A stretch of DNA of 64,000 nucleotides, taken from assembly GCF_018614575.1 (NCBI RefSeq), contig NZ_JAGGOJ010000016.1, positions 62,001 to 126,000 on the forward strand, given 5' to 3'. Below are positions 31,485 through 40,160 of the stretch, in pieces. Both the position numbers and the translations under genes were made by a program. The first letter of the stretch is position 1. Each line of letters starts with the position of its first letter. The stretch comes from Streptomyces sp. ISL-10. Its GTDB lineage: Bacteria; Actinomycetota; Actinomycetes; Streptomycetales; Streptomycetaceae. Under the pieces are notes generated by a model. It searched no databases and was not told the origin of the DNA. It worked only from the letters and a program-made list of their open reading frames with translations.

Positions 31485-34400
31485 CCGACACCGGCCAGAT
31501 CCCGGGCGAGGGGCTGCCGGAGAACGCAGGCATGGTGGAGCAGCCGGGCGTCCCCGCCCCCGGCGCGTACACCTACCTCGAACCCTCCGAGCACGCTTCC
31601 GAAGAGGACGACCTCCTGCTGATGCCGGGGGCGCAGGGCGCCTGGAGCGACTCTCCGCAGGCGCCGACTGCGCAGGCACCGCACATGGAGGGAGCGCCCG
31701 CCGCCGATCAGTACGCGGCGGCACCTGTCTCCGTTCAGCCGATGGCCCCTCAGGATGCCTCGCCGCATCACGGAAGCGGCGAGTACCAGGTGGACTACCA
31801 GGCGGCGGCGTACGGCACGCACGAGTACCCGGCCGCTGCGCCCGTGCAGCACGGTGCCGACGCGGCGCAGTCCTTCCCTCAGGAACCGGCGCCCGAGCCC
31901 GTAGCCGCACCGCAGTTCGTCGAGGTGACGCAGGCGGCGGCCGATGCCGGGATGTACGCGCAGGAGGCGCAGCAACACGACGCGCGGATGCCGCTGCCGC
32001 AGGAGCCCGGGTTCCAGGAGGTGCAGGCACAACAGCCCGCGCCCGTCCAGCCGCAGGTCGCCCACGCACCGGACGCCGCCCACGCACAGGATGTCCAGGC
32101 GGTCGACGCCCAGTCCGTGCCGCAGCCCGGCGCCCCCTCCCCGCAGGAGTCCCAGGAGGCCATGGCACAAGAGCCGTTGGCGCAGGTCCACGGCACCATG
32201 TCCGTCGTGCCCGGTGTGGCGCCGACCGACGCGGCGCCGATGCCCGCCGACGCCGCCGAAGCGCACGCCGCCGTCATGGTCGACGCCCCGGCCGAGGAGG
32301 CCGTCGCGGCCGCGACGGCGGAGGCAGCGGCGGCGCAGCAGGCCGCCCACGAGGCCGGCGCCCACGAGACCGGCGCCCACGAGGCCGGGGGCCGGGACTC
32401 GGGTTCCATCGACCTCGGAGCCGTAAGGATGCCCGCCGCCGCCACCTCCGCCATGCCGACGCCGCCGCCCGCGCGCCGTCCGCTCCACATGGGGCCGCCG
32501 GTGCCCGAGCCCCACAGCGGTGTGGTGCGTTCGCTCGCCGACCGCGGGCCCGCCGGGACGCCGCCGCACCCGATGGTCGTACGGCCCGCCCAGGCGCAGC
32601 CCACCGCAACGGGCGTGGAGTACCTCGACGTTCCAGGCGAGGAGCCCGCTGCCGATCTTCCGGGGCCGCAGCTCGGCGACATCCCGCCCCAGGCGGGCGC
32701 CCCCTGGGACCCGCAGCCGCCGCAGGATCAGGCGCAGCCTGCTCCGACGGCACCCGCAGAAACGGTCGTCCCTGAGGCGGCGGTCCCCGTGCAGCCGGAC
32801 GCAGGCGCCGAGGCCCCGGGAAGCACCGAGGAGGCCGTGAACGCGACCGCGCAGGAGGCCACCGTGCCCGGCCCGCGGACCGGCGGCTCCGAGCCGCGGC
32901 AGACAGCGGAGACCACTGAAGAGCCGGCGGCGCCCGAGGTCGCCGACGCGGCGCCGGACATCATGGCGTCGGGAGAGGCTGCCGCGTCGGGTGAGGCCGT
33001 CGCGGAGGAGCACGTGTCGGAGGAGCCCGTGGCGGAGTCCGCCGAAACCCCTGCGCCCGAGACCGCCGTCGTGGAGGCCGCACCGGAGGCCGAGCCGGTC
33101 GCCGCGGAGGCGCCCGCGCCCCAGGCCGAGGCGCCTGCCGCCGCCGAGCCCGTGCCCGTCGCCCAACCGGAGCCGGTCGTCGAACCGGAGCCGGTCGTCC
33201 AGGCGGCCCCGGAGGCCGAGGCCCCCGAGGCGGAGCCGGAGCCGGCGGGCGAGCCGGTCGCCGCGCAGGAGGACGTCGAGGCGGCCGAGCCCGCGGCCGT
33301 CGCCGGAACCGACGGCGGCGTCCCCGAGCCCACCGGCCCGGCGACCGCTCCCGCCCCCGGCTACGACGACGCCGAGCGCGAGGCCGTCCTGCGCGTCATG
33401 CGCGAACGCCGCGACATCCGCAACGGCTTCCGCAGCGACCCCATCCCGCACGAGGTCCTCCTCCGCGTCCTCGAAGCCGCGCACACCGCGCCGAGCGTCG
33501 GCCACTCCCAGCCCTGGGACTTCGTCGTCATCCGCTCGGCCGAGACCCGGCGCACGATGCACGAACTGGCCCAGCGCCAGCGTGAGGCGTACGCCAAGTC
33601 GCTGCCCAAGGGCCGGGCCAAGCAGTTCAAGGAACTGAAGATCGAGGCCATCCTCGACACCCCGGTGAACATCGTCGTCACCGCCGACCCCACGCGCGGC
33701 GGCCGCCACACGCTGGGCCGTCACACCCAGCCGCAGATGGCGCCCTACTCCTCGGCCCTCGCCGTCGAGAACCTGTGGCTCGCCGCCCGCGCCGAGGGCC
33801 TCGGCGTCGGCTGGGTGTCCTTCTTCGACGAGCGCGAGATGGTCCGCACGCTCGGTCTGCCCGAGCACCTCGAAGTGGTCGCCTACCTCTGCGTCGGCTA
33901 CGTCGACGAATTCCCCGAGGAGCCTGAGCTGATGCAGGCGGGCTGGTCCAAGCGCCGCCCGCTGGCCTGGGTCGTCCACGAGGAGACCTACGGCCGTCGT
34001 GCGCTGCCCGGGGAGGAGCCGCACGACCTGCTGCAGGAGACGGTCACCAACATCCGGCCGCTGGACGCCAAGGCGCTCGGCGAGGCATGGGAGCGCCAGA
34101 AGCGCATGACCAAGCCGGCCGGCGCCCTCGGCATGCTGGAGATCATCTCCGCACAGCTGAGCGGGCTGTCCCGGATGTGCCCGCCCCCGATCCCGGAGCC
34201 CGCGGCGGTCGCGATCTTCGCGGGCGATCACGGCGTGCACGCCCAGGGCGTCACCGCCTGGCCCCAGGAGGTCACCGGCCAGATGGTCGCCAACTTCCTC
34301 GGCGGCGGAGCTGTCTGCAACGCCTTCGCCTCCCAGGTCGGCGCCGAGGTCTGCGTGATCGACGTCGGTGTGGCATCCGACCTGCCCGCGACACCCGGTC

Positions 34401-35077
34401 TGCTGCCGCGCAAGGTCAGGCCCGGCACGGCCGACTTCACCACCGGCCCGGCGCTCAGCCGCGAGGACGTGCTCGCCGCGATCGAGGTCGGCATCGAGAC
34501 CGCCCGCGACCTGGTGGCCGCCGGGAACAAGGCCCTGCTGACGGGTGAGATGGGCATCGCCAACACCACCGCGTCGGCGGCCCTCATCGCCGTCTACACG
34601 GGTGCCGACCCGGCGGAGATCACCGGCCGCGGCACCGGCATCAACGACGAGATGCACGCCCGCAAGGTCGACGTCGTGCGCCGCGCGCTGGACCTCCACC
34701 AGCCCGACCCCGACGACCCCATCGGGGTGCTCTCCGCCGTCGGCGGCCTGGAGCACTGCGCACTCGTCGGCCTGATCCTCGGTGGTGCCTCGTTGCGCAC
34801 GCCGGTCGTCCTCGACGGCGTCAGCACCGGCGCGGCGGCCCTCGTCGCCCGGGCCATCGCTCCCGAGGCGCTGGCCGCGTGCATCGCGGGCCACCGCAGC
34901 GCCGAGCCCGGCCATGTGGCCGCGCTCAACAAGCTGGGCCTGCGCCCGATGGTCGACCTCGACCTCCGCCTGGGCGAGGGCACGGGCGCGCTGCTCGCGC
35001 TCCCCATCGTCCAGAGCGCGGCGCGCGCCATGCACGAGGTGGCGACGTTCGACTCGGCCGGCGTCACGGAGAAGTAG
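31481..35077 (+). CDS. cobT: Fusion protein: long disordered N-terminus, BluB and CobT
   Basis: A 1198-residue protein. Residues 1-~627 are low-complexity, rich in Ala, Pro, Glu and Gln, acidic and without motifs, hence predicted disordered. Residues ~628-840 are a BluB-type nitroreductase (RERRDIRNGFRSDPIP, APSVGHSQPWDFVVI, LWLAARAEGLGVGWVSFF), which cuts reduced FMN to 5,6-dimethylbenzimidazole. Residues ~850-1198 are CobT (KPAGALGMLEI, IFAGDHGVHAQGVTAWPQE, GEMGIANTTASAAL, LRLGEGTGALLALPI with the catalytic Glu), which attaches nicotinate ribose phosphate to that base. The fusion joins synthesis and activation of the lower ligand of B12. The ATG at 31481 follows GAGGGG and overlaps a six-codon ORF. 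Confidence 0.92.
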   Translation: MTDTGQIPGEGLPENAGMVEQPGVPAPGAYTYLEPSEHASEEDDLLLMPGAQGAWSDSPQAPTAQAPHMEGAPAADQYAAAPVSVQPMAPQDASPHHGSGEYQVDYQAAAYGTHEYPAAAPVQHGADAAQSFPQEPAPEPVAAPQFVEVTQAAADAGMYAQEAQQHDARMPLPQEPGFQEVQAQQPAPVQPQVAHAPDAAHAQDVQAVDAQSVPQPGAPSPQESQEAMAQEPLAQVHGTMSVVPGVAPTDAAPMPADAAEAHAAVMVDAPAEEAVAAATAEAAAAQQAAHEAGAHETGAHEAGGRDSGSIDLGAVRMPAAATSAMPTPPPARRPLHMGPPVPEPHSGVVRSLADRGPAGTPPHPMVVRPAQAQPTATGVEYLDVPGEEPAADLPGPQLGDIPPQAGAPWDPQPPQDQAQPAPTAPAETVVPEAAVPVQPDAGAEAPGSTEEAVNATAQEATVPGPRTGGSEPRQTAETTEEPAAPEVADAAPDIMASGEAAASGEAVAEEHVSEEPVAESAETPAPETAVVEAAPEAEPVAAEAPAPQAEAPAAAEPVPVAQPEPVVEPEPVVQAAPEAEAPEAEPEPAGEPVAAQEDVEAAEPAAVAGTDGGVPEPTGPATAPAPGYDDAEREAVLRVMRERRDIRNGFRSDPIPHEVLLRVLEAAHTAPSVGHSQPWDFVVIRSAETRRTMHELAQRQREAYAKSLPKGRAKQFKELKIEAILDTPVNIVVTADPTRGGRHTLGRHTQPQMAPYSSALAVENLWLAARAEGLGVGWVSFFDEREMVRTLGLPEHLEVVAYLCVGYVDEFPEEPELMQAGWSKRRPLAWVVHEETYGRRALPGEEPHDLLQETVTNIRPLDAKALGEAWERQKRMTKPAGALGMLEIISAQLSGLSRMCPPPIPEPAAVAIFAGDHGVHAQGVTAWPQEVTGQMVANFLGGGAVCNAFASQVGAEVCVIDVGVASDLPATPGLLPRKVRPGTADFTTGPALSREDVLAAIEVGIETARDLVAAGNKALLTGEMGIANTTASAALIAVYTGADPAEITGRGTGINDEMHARKVDVVRRALDLHQPDPDDPIGVLSAVGGLEHCALVGLILGGASLRTPVVLDGVSTGAAALVARAIAPEALAACIAGHRSAEPGHVAALNKLGLRPMVDLDLRLGEGTGALLALPIVQSAARAMHEVATFDSAGVTEK

Positions 35078-35080
35078 TAC

Positions 35081-35120
35081 CCGGGTGCTGTCCGGCCCGC
35101 AGCGGCCGGACGGCACCCGG
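35081..35120 (+). terminator. Hairpin after bluB-cobT
   Basis: 17-bp near-perfect stem CCGGGTGCTGTCCGGCC / GGCCGGACGGCACCCGG (one G/T pair) with a 6-nt loop, four bases after the stop. Confidence 0.75.
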
Positions 35121-35258
35121 CAGCGGCGCGCGCCCAGGGTCCTGGCACAGGCCCGCGGCCCCGGAACCGTACCCTGGTCCCAGCAGCGCCCCCACCAGCC
35201 GCTTCACCGCCGCAGCGGCCCCCGCACACGCACCATCCGCACGAGGAGCCGCACCGCC

Positions 35259-36488
35259 ATGCCCGAGCCCGCCGAGCACCCCGCCTACCCTGTCGGACTC
35301 CGCCTGACCGGGCGGCGCGTCGTCGTCATCGGCGGCGGCCAGGTCGCCCAGCGCCGCCTCCCGGCGCTCGTGGCGGCAGGCGCCGACGTCACCCTGATCT
35401 CCCCCTCCGCGACCCCGTCCGTCGAGGCGATGGCCGAGTCCGGGGAGATCACCTGGACGCGGCGGCGGTACGAGGAGGGCGACATCGCCGACGCCTGGTA
35501 CGCGCTCGTCGCCACCAGCGACCCCGACGCCAACGCCCGCGCCTCCGCCGAGGCCGAGCGCACCAAGACCTGGTGTGTACGCAGCGACGACGCCGAGGCC
35601 GCCACGGCCTGGACCCCCGCGACCGGCCGCAGCGAGGGCGTCACGGTCGCCGTGCTCACCGGCCGGGACCCGCGCCGCTCGGCGGCCGTACGGGACGCGA
35701 TCGTGGAGGGCCTGCGCGACGGCACCATCGCCGCGCCCCACCACCGCACCCGGGCCCCGTTCGTCGCGCTCGTCGGCGGCGGCCCCGGCGACCCGGATCT
35801 GATCACCGTGCGTGGCCGGCGCCTCCTCGCCGAGGCCGACGTCGTCATCGCCGACCGCCTCGGACCGCGCGACCTGCTCGACGAACTGCCGCCCCACGTC
35901 GAGGTGATCGACGCGGCCAAGATCCCCTACGGCCGCTTCATGGCCCAGGAGGCCATCAACAACGCGCTGATCGAGCACGCCAAGGCGGGCAAGGCCGTCG
36001 TCCGGCTCAAGGGCGGCGACCCGTTCGTCTTCGGCCGCGGCATGGAGGAGGCGCAGGCCCTCGCCGAGGCCGGCATCCCCTGCACGGTCGTCCCCGGCAT
36101 CTCCAGCTCGATCTCGGTGCCGTCGGCGGCGGGCATCCCGGTCACGCACCGGGGCGTCGCCCATGAGTTCACCGTCGTGAGCGGCCATGTCGCGCCCGAC
36201 GACCCGCGCTCGCTGGTCGACTGGCAGTCCCTGGCCCGGCTGACCGGCACCCTGGTGATCCTCATGGGCGTCGACAAGATCGGCGCCATCGCCGCGGCGC
36301 TCGTCGCGCACGGCAAGGCCCCCGAGACTCCGGTCGCCCTGGTGCAGGAGGGCACGACCGCCGCCCAGCGCCGCGTCGACGCGACCCTCGCCACCGTCGG
36401 CGAGGCCGTGCGGGCGAACGACGTGCGGCCGCCCGCCGTCATCGTCGTCGGCGATGTCGTCGGCGTAGGCGTGCCGCCCGTCAAGTGA
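35259..36488 (+). CDS. cysG: Siroheme-synthase-like uroporphyrinogen-III C-methyltransferase
   Basis: A 409-residue two-part enzyme. The N-terminal ~1-150 is the precorrin-2 dehydrogenase/ferrochelatase-type domain (RVVVIGGGQVAQRRLPALV, then VATSDPDANARASAEAE). The C-terminal ~165-405 is the SUMT methyltransferase (ALVGGGPGDPDLITVRGRRL, IPYGRFMAQEAINNALIEHA, VVRLKGGDPFVFGRG, VTHRGVAHEFTVVSGH). It makes precorrin-2, the branch point to siroheme and B12, and may go on to sirohydrochlorin. The ATG at 35259 is preceded by ACGAGGAG. A 181-nt gap with a terminator separates it from cobT, so it may have its own promoter. Confidence 0.93.
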   Translation: MPEPAEHPAYPVGLRLTGRRVVVIGGGQVAQRRLPALVAAGADVTLISPSATPSVEAMAESGEITWTRRRYEEGDIADAWYALVATSDPDANARASAEAERTKTWCVRSDDAEAATAWTPATGRSEGVTVAVLTGRDPRRSAAVRDAIVEGLRDGTIAAPHHRTRAPFVALVGGGPGDPDLITVRGRRLLAEADVVIADRLGPRDLLDELPPHVEVIDAAKIPYGRFMAQEAINNALIEHAKAGKAVVRLKGGDPFVFGRGMEEAQALAEAGIPCTVVPGISSSISVPSAAGIPVTHRGVAHEFTVVSGHVAPDDPRSLVDWQSLARLTGTLVILMGVDKIGAIAAALVAHGKAPETPVALVQEGTTAAQRRVDATLATVGEAVRANDVRPPAVIVVGDVVGVGVPPVK

Positions 36489-36552
36489 CCGGCGGTAACC
36501 GAAAGCCGCGCAAGCCGTTGGCACCGCACCACCGAGAAGGCAGTATCACCCC

Positions 36553-37371
36553 GTGGCTGATCTCATCACCGTCGACGACCCCGACGACCCGCGCCTGGCC
36601 GACTACACGGGCCTGACCGACGTCGAGCTGCGGCGCAGGCGCGAGCCCGCCGAAGGGCTGTTCATCGCCGAGGGCGAGAAGGTGATCCGCAGAGCCCGCC
36701 AGGCCGGCTACGAGATGCGGTCGATGCTGTTGTCGGCCAAGTGGGTCGACGTCATGCGCGACGTCATCGACGAGGTCCCCGCGCCCGTCTACGCCGTCGA
36801 CCCCGGCCTCGCCGAACGCGTCACCGGCTACCACGTGCACCGCGGCGCCCTCGCCTCCATGCAGCGCAAGCCCCTGCCGCCGGCCGGGGAACTGCTCCGT
36901 ACGGCCCGCAGGGTGGCCGTCATGGAGTCGGTCAACGACCACACCAACATCGGCGCGATCTTCCGCAGCGCCGCCGCCCTCGGCATGGACGCCGTGCTCC
37001 TCTCCCCGGACTGCGCGGATCCGCTCTACCGCCGGTCCGTGAAGGTCTCCATGGGCGCGGTCTTCTCGGTCCCGTACGCTCGCCTCGACACCTGGCCGAG
37101 GGACCTCGAAGCGGTCCGGGAGGCGGGCTTCGAGATCCTCGCCCTCACCCCCGACGAGAAGGCGTCGCCCATCGACGAGGCCGCCCCGCACCGGCGGGAG
37201 CGGGTCGCCCTCATGCTCGGCGCGGAGGGCGACGGCCTGTCCACCAAGGCCCTGATGGCCGCCGACGAGTGGGTACGCATCCCCATGGCGCACGGAGTCG
37301 ACTCGCTCAACGTGGGCGCGGCGGCTGCGGTCGCGTTCTACGCGGTCGCCACGGGCCGCCCCGGAGCCTGA
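36553..37371 (+). CDS. TrmH/SpoU family RNA 2'-O-methyltransferase
   Basis: A 272-residue SPOUT methyltransferase. An N-terminal substrate-binding part (LRRRREPAEGLFIAEGEKVIRRA) precedes the trefoil-knot domain, which shows VAVMESVNDHTNIGAIFRSA, KVSMGAVFSVPYARL, LMLGAEGDGLSTKAL and IPMAHGVDSLNVGAAAAVA. These three SpoU motifs bind SAM and the ribose. It methylates rRNA or tRNA; the exact nucleotide is not readable. The GTG at 36553 has GAGAAGG upstream. Its stop is three bases from the stop of the convergent kinase. Confidence 0.93.
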   Translation: MADLITVDDPDDPRLADYTGLTDVELRRRREPAEGLFIAEGEKVIRRARQAGYEMRSMLLSAKWVDVMRDVIDEVPAPVYAVDPGLAERVTGYHVHRGALASMQRKPLPPAGELLRTARRVAVMESVNDHTNIGAIFRSAAALGMDAVLLSPDCADPLYRRSVKVSMGAVFSVPYARLDTWPRDLEAVREAGFEILALTPDEKASPIDEAAPHRRERVALMLGAEGDGLSTKALMAADEWVRIPMAHGVDSLNVGAAAAVAFYAVATGRPGA

Positions 37372-37374
37372 GCC

Positions 37375-38601
37375 CTACAGCTGCTGCGCGGCGGCGATGC
37401 CCAGCGCCACGATGAGCGTCACCACGACGAAGACGACGATCCGCTGGCGCAGCAGCCGCGGATTGGCGGGCCGCCGACCGGTCGCCGTCGTGCGGCCGCC
37501 CGGCCGCGTGCCGTTCTGACGACCGTTCGTCCTGCTGCTGGTCCTGCTGTTCGTACGACCCGTGCCGCGGCCCGTGGTGCGGCCCTGCGGCGGCCGTGAC
37601 CCACCGCCGGTACGCGATTGTGATTGCGGCCGCGGCGCCGTCGAGCCGCCCGTCCGCCGCTCCAGGCGCTCGGTCCTCTCCAGGCGCTCCGTCCGGTCGT
37701 GGCGCTCCGTGTAGTGCGAGGTCGGCCGGTCGATCTCGACCCGCTCCCGCTGCACCGGCGGCCGCGCGTCGTGCAGGCCCTGCGCCTCCCGGGCCGCGAT
37801 CTCCTTGAGGCGCATGGACAGCTGGAGCGTGCTCGGCCGCTCGTCGGGGTCCTTCTCCAGACAGGCGGCCACCAGCGGTGCCAGCGCGTCGGGCACCCCG
37901 TGCAGATGCGGCTCCTCGTGCACCACGCGGTAGAGCATCACCTCGGAACTGCCGTGCCCGAAGGGCGAGTCGCCCATCGCCGCGTACGCCAGCGTCGCCC
38001 CCAGCGCGAACACGTCGGTCGCTGGGGTGACCACCGCACCGCGCACCTGCTCGGGAGCGAGGAAGCCGGGGGAGCCCACCGCCGTACCCACATGCGTGAG
38101 CGTGCTCGCGCCGGTGGCCCAGGCGATGCCGAAGTCGATGATCCGCGGGCCCTTGGGCGAGAGCAGGATGTTCGACGGCTTCAGGTCACGGTGCACCACG
38201 CCGGCCTCGTGGACCGCGACGAGCCCCTCCGAGAGCGCCGCACCGACCGCGGCGACGTCGGCGGCCCGCAGCGGGCCCTCCTCGGCCACCTTGTCGTGCA
38301 GCGAAGGGCCGGGTACGTACTGCGTGGCGAACCAGGGGCGGTCCGCCTCCAGGTCCGCGGCCACCAGCCGGGCGGTGCAGCCGCCGCGGATGCGCCGCGC
38401 CGCCGAGACCTCCCGGGCGAACCGCGATCGGAACTCCTGGTCCTCCGCGAGATCCGGCCGGATCACCTTCAGCGCGACCCGCTGGCCGCGCCGGTCGGAC
38501 CCGAGATAGACGACACCCATGCCGCCGGCGCCGAGCCGCCGGTGAAGCCTGAAGGAGCCGACGACACGCGGGTCCTCGCGCCGGAGCCGCATCATCGCCA
38601 T
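37375..38601 (-). CDS. PknB-like serine/threonine protein kinase with C-terminal membrane helix
   Basis: A 408-residue kinase. The N-terminal ~1-270 is the catalytic domain: glycine loop LGAGGMGVVYLG, VALKVIRPD with the lysine, catalytic loop GVVHRDLKPSNILLS, DFGIAWATGAS, then SPGFLAPEQVRG. A basic Arg/Thr/Gly-rich linker follows (QSQSRTGGGSRPPQGRTTGR region), and a single membrane helix ends the protein (VVFVVVTLIVALGIAAAQQL). No extracellular sensor domain is present, so input must come from the linker or partners. The ATG at 38601 was chosen; ATGs at 38595 and 38592 are also possible. It converges on the trmH-like gene. Confidence 0.92.
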   Translation of the reverse strand: MAMMRLRREDPRVVGSFRLHRRLGAGGMGVVYLGSDRRGQRVALKVIRPDLAEDQEFRSRFAREVSAARRIRGGCTARLVAADLEADRPWFATQYVPGPSLHDKVAEEGPLRAADVAAVGAALSEGLVAVHEAGVVHRDLKPSNILLSPKGPRIIDFGIAWATGASTLTHVGTAVGSPGFLAPEQVRGAVVTPATDVFALGATLAYAAMGDSPFGHGSSEVMLYRVVHEEPHLHGVPDALAPLVAACLEKDPDERPSTLQLSMRLKEIAAREAQGLHDARPPVQRERVEIDRPTSHYTERHDRTERLERTERLERRTGGSTAPRPQSQSRTGGGSRPPQGRTTGRGTGRTNSRTSSRTNGRQNGTRPGGRTTATGRRPANPRLLRQRIVVFVVVTLIVALGIAAAQQL

Positions 38602-38605
38602 TGTC

Positions 38606-38638
38606 CGTCCCCTACCTACGGTGGGAGGCCCCACCCCG
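38606..38638. repeat. Dispersed C-rich/GGGAGG hairpin repeat, copy 3
   Basis: CGTCCCCTACCTACGG, then TGGGAGGCCCCACCCC, immediately upstream of the kinase start. Part of the same loose family as 30895, 31021 and 52718. Confidence 0.5.
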
Positions 38639-38830
38639 CTGCCCGGTCAGTCCGTTTGACGTGCCACAGCTTACGGACCGCCGCGCCGGTGTGCTCATAG
38701 GCCGCGCCCTCTCGCTCGTTCGATGTCAGTGCCCAGTGGGAGAATTGAGCAGTGGTCAGGGGAGAGAGGATCCGTCCCCCCGGGCCCGTGCGTGATCTCA
38801 ACGGTCAGTCGCAGAAGGGGGATTGGATCG

Positions 38831-39124
38831 GTGAAGGGCGACCGGGTGGAAATCGTCGTGGACGCGGGAGACACCACACGTACGTATGAAGTGGTGGCAA
38901 GCCGGGCGGGCCGGCGGGTGGAGACTGCGGTGCGCAGAGGGGTGGTGGAAGTGAGCGAAGTCACGAGGTCGGGCTCGGTCGTGCGGACAGCCCGTTTCAT
39001 GGCGGGCCGCGTCCTGGCGCTGGTCGAGCAGCCGGTGCCGCGCGAGGCCGACGACGAGCGGGAGCGTCCCCTCCGGGAAGACCCCAAGCCCAGCGCCCGC
39101 GTCTCCACCCAGGGGAGTACATGA
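38831..39124 (+). CDS. Small conserved-type protein of unknown function
   Basis: A 97-residue protein with a compact beta-rich first half (KGDRVEIVVDAGDTTRTYEV, VRTARFMAGRVLALVEQP) and a charged, likely disordered tail (PREADDERERPLREDPKPS). I recognise no family. The GTG at 38831 follows AGAAGGGG with 10 nt spacing; the frame continues upstream about 80 nt without protein-like sequence. It is divergent from the kinase and separate from it by ~230 nt. Confidence 0.65.
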   Translation: MKGDRVEIVVDAGDTTRTYEVVASRAGRRVETAVRRGVVEVSEVTRSGSVVRTARFMAGRVLALVEQPVPREADDERERPLREDPKPSARVSTQGST

Positions 39125-39284
39125 CCGGGTGGCGGCTCATCCTCCGGGAGGCCCGGCAATCGGTACGCGGGCATGACGTCCGGGCGCTGCCGTTTCCCTA
39201 ATGTTGATGTCAAGCGGCGGGTGCAGCACTCGTCCCCCGAGGTTTCAGACACCCGCCGCTGCCAACCACGACAGGAGAGGGACC

Positions 39285-39467
39285 ATGGCGGACACGGCAT
39301 CGCGCAAGGCTTACGCCGGGCTCGGCGTCCGCCCTTCCGGCACGCGCCACCCGCTGGTGGCGACGGCCATGGTCCTTCCCCTCGCGGCACTGCTGGTGGT
39401 CGTCTTCGGCGGCTGGGACGCAGTGGTCACACAGGCGTCGTCCGTGGGCGTGATGCTGGGGCGCTGA
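39285..39467 (+). CDS. Small single-helix membrane protein of unknown function
   Basis: A 60-residue protein. A polar N-terminal part (ADTASRKAYAGLGVRPSGTR) is followed by one strongly hydrophobic segment (VATAMVLPLAALLVVVFGGW), then a short tail ending GVMLGR. I recognise no family. A good Shine-Dalgarno (AGGAGAGGG) precedes the ATG by 4 nt, which supports expression. A strong hairpin follows about 90 nt downstream. Confidence 0.65.
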   Translation: MADTASRKAYAGLGVRPSGTRHPLVATAMVLPLAALLVVVFGGWDAVVTQASSVGVMLGR

Positions 39468-39558
39468 ACGGCGCCCCGGGCCCGGAAGAGCGGTCCGGGT
39501 CGGGGACATCCGGCCGAACAACCCCGTGGGGACGGGGGTGCGGCGGACGGCAGCGTTT

Positions 39559-39586
39559 GGCCGGTCAGCTGGGGAGCTGACCGGCC
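39559..39586. terminator. Strong perfect hairpin after the 60-residue membrane protein
   Basis: A perfect 12-bp stem GGCCGGTCAGCT / AGCTGACCGGCC with loop GGGG. No U-tract. Confidence 0.65.
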
Positions 39587-40147
39587 GACGCGCATTTGTG
39601 GCCTTTGGCCGCCTGCGAGGCATGAGGCTTGCCACCTGACTGACCGGGCCGACACGTGCCGGCTCGCCGTGGCCGGGCCACATGCGTGCCACGCCGACCG
39701 CCCGGCTGCGCCAACCCCATGCGCCCGGCGACCGGTCGGTCTGCGCGCTGCGACGGCCAGTCGGCCGACCACCGCCTGGGCGGGGGTGGTGAGTGTTCCG
39801 GTTGACGGTTCGGCCGCGCCGTCCGCTGCCGGTGTGCCGGGCGGGAGCACGCTCTCACGGTGATCGTGGCGGGCCGTGATGGGGTGCGGTGCGTGTGCCG
39901 GGCGGGAACGGCCGACGTGCGCCGTTCCGCCCGACCGCGCGGCGGCGGTGGGGGCCCTCCGCGACGGGCTCTGCGTGCGGTCCACCCGGCGACGCGGCAG
40001 CGGTGCCCGCCCCATGCGCCAGGCTTTCGGCAACCAGCCGCCGTTGCCGCGCGGGTCCTAAGGGCGCGCGGGAGCCCGGTTCGGGATGGGGTGCAGCAAA
40101 CAGCCGCCAAGCCGCAAGGGGAGGGTGGGGCGGGGGAGAACCCCGGC
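39587..40147. other. Intergenic stretch without a recognisable gene
   Basis: About 560 bases, GC-rich, with many short CCGGCC-type inverted repeats. Reading frames lack family features and start signals. I see no RNA or regulatory signature I can support, except the -10-like hexamer of the next gene at its end. Confidence 0.5.
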
Positions 40148-40153
40148 TACTCT
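40148..40153 (+). promoter_or_regulatory. -10-like element of the phosphotransferase gene
   Basis: TACTCT, ending 7 nt before the GTG at 40161, without a Shine-Dalgarno. Leaderless start likely; this decides the GTG over frames upstream. Confidence 0.45.
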
Positions 40154-40160
40154 CCCTCCC

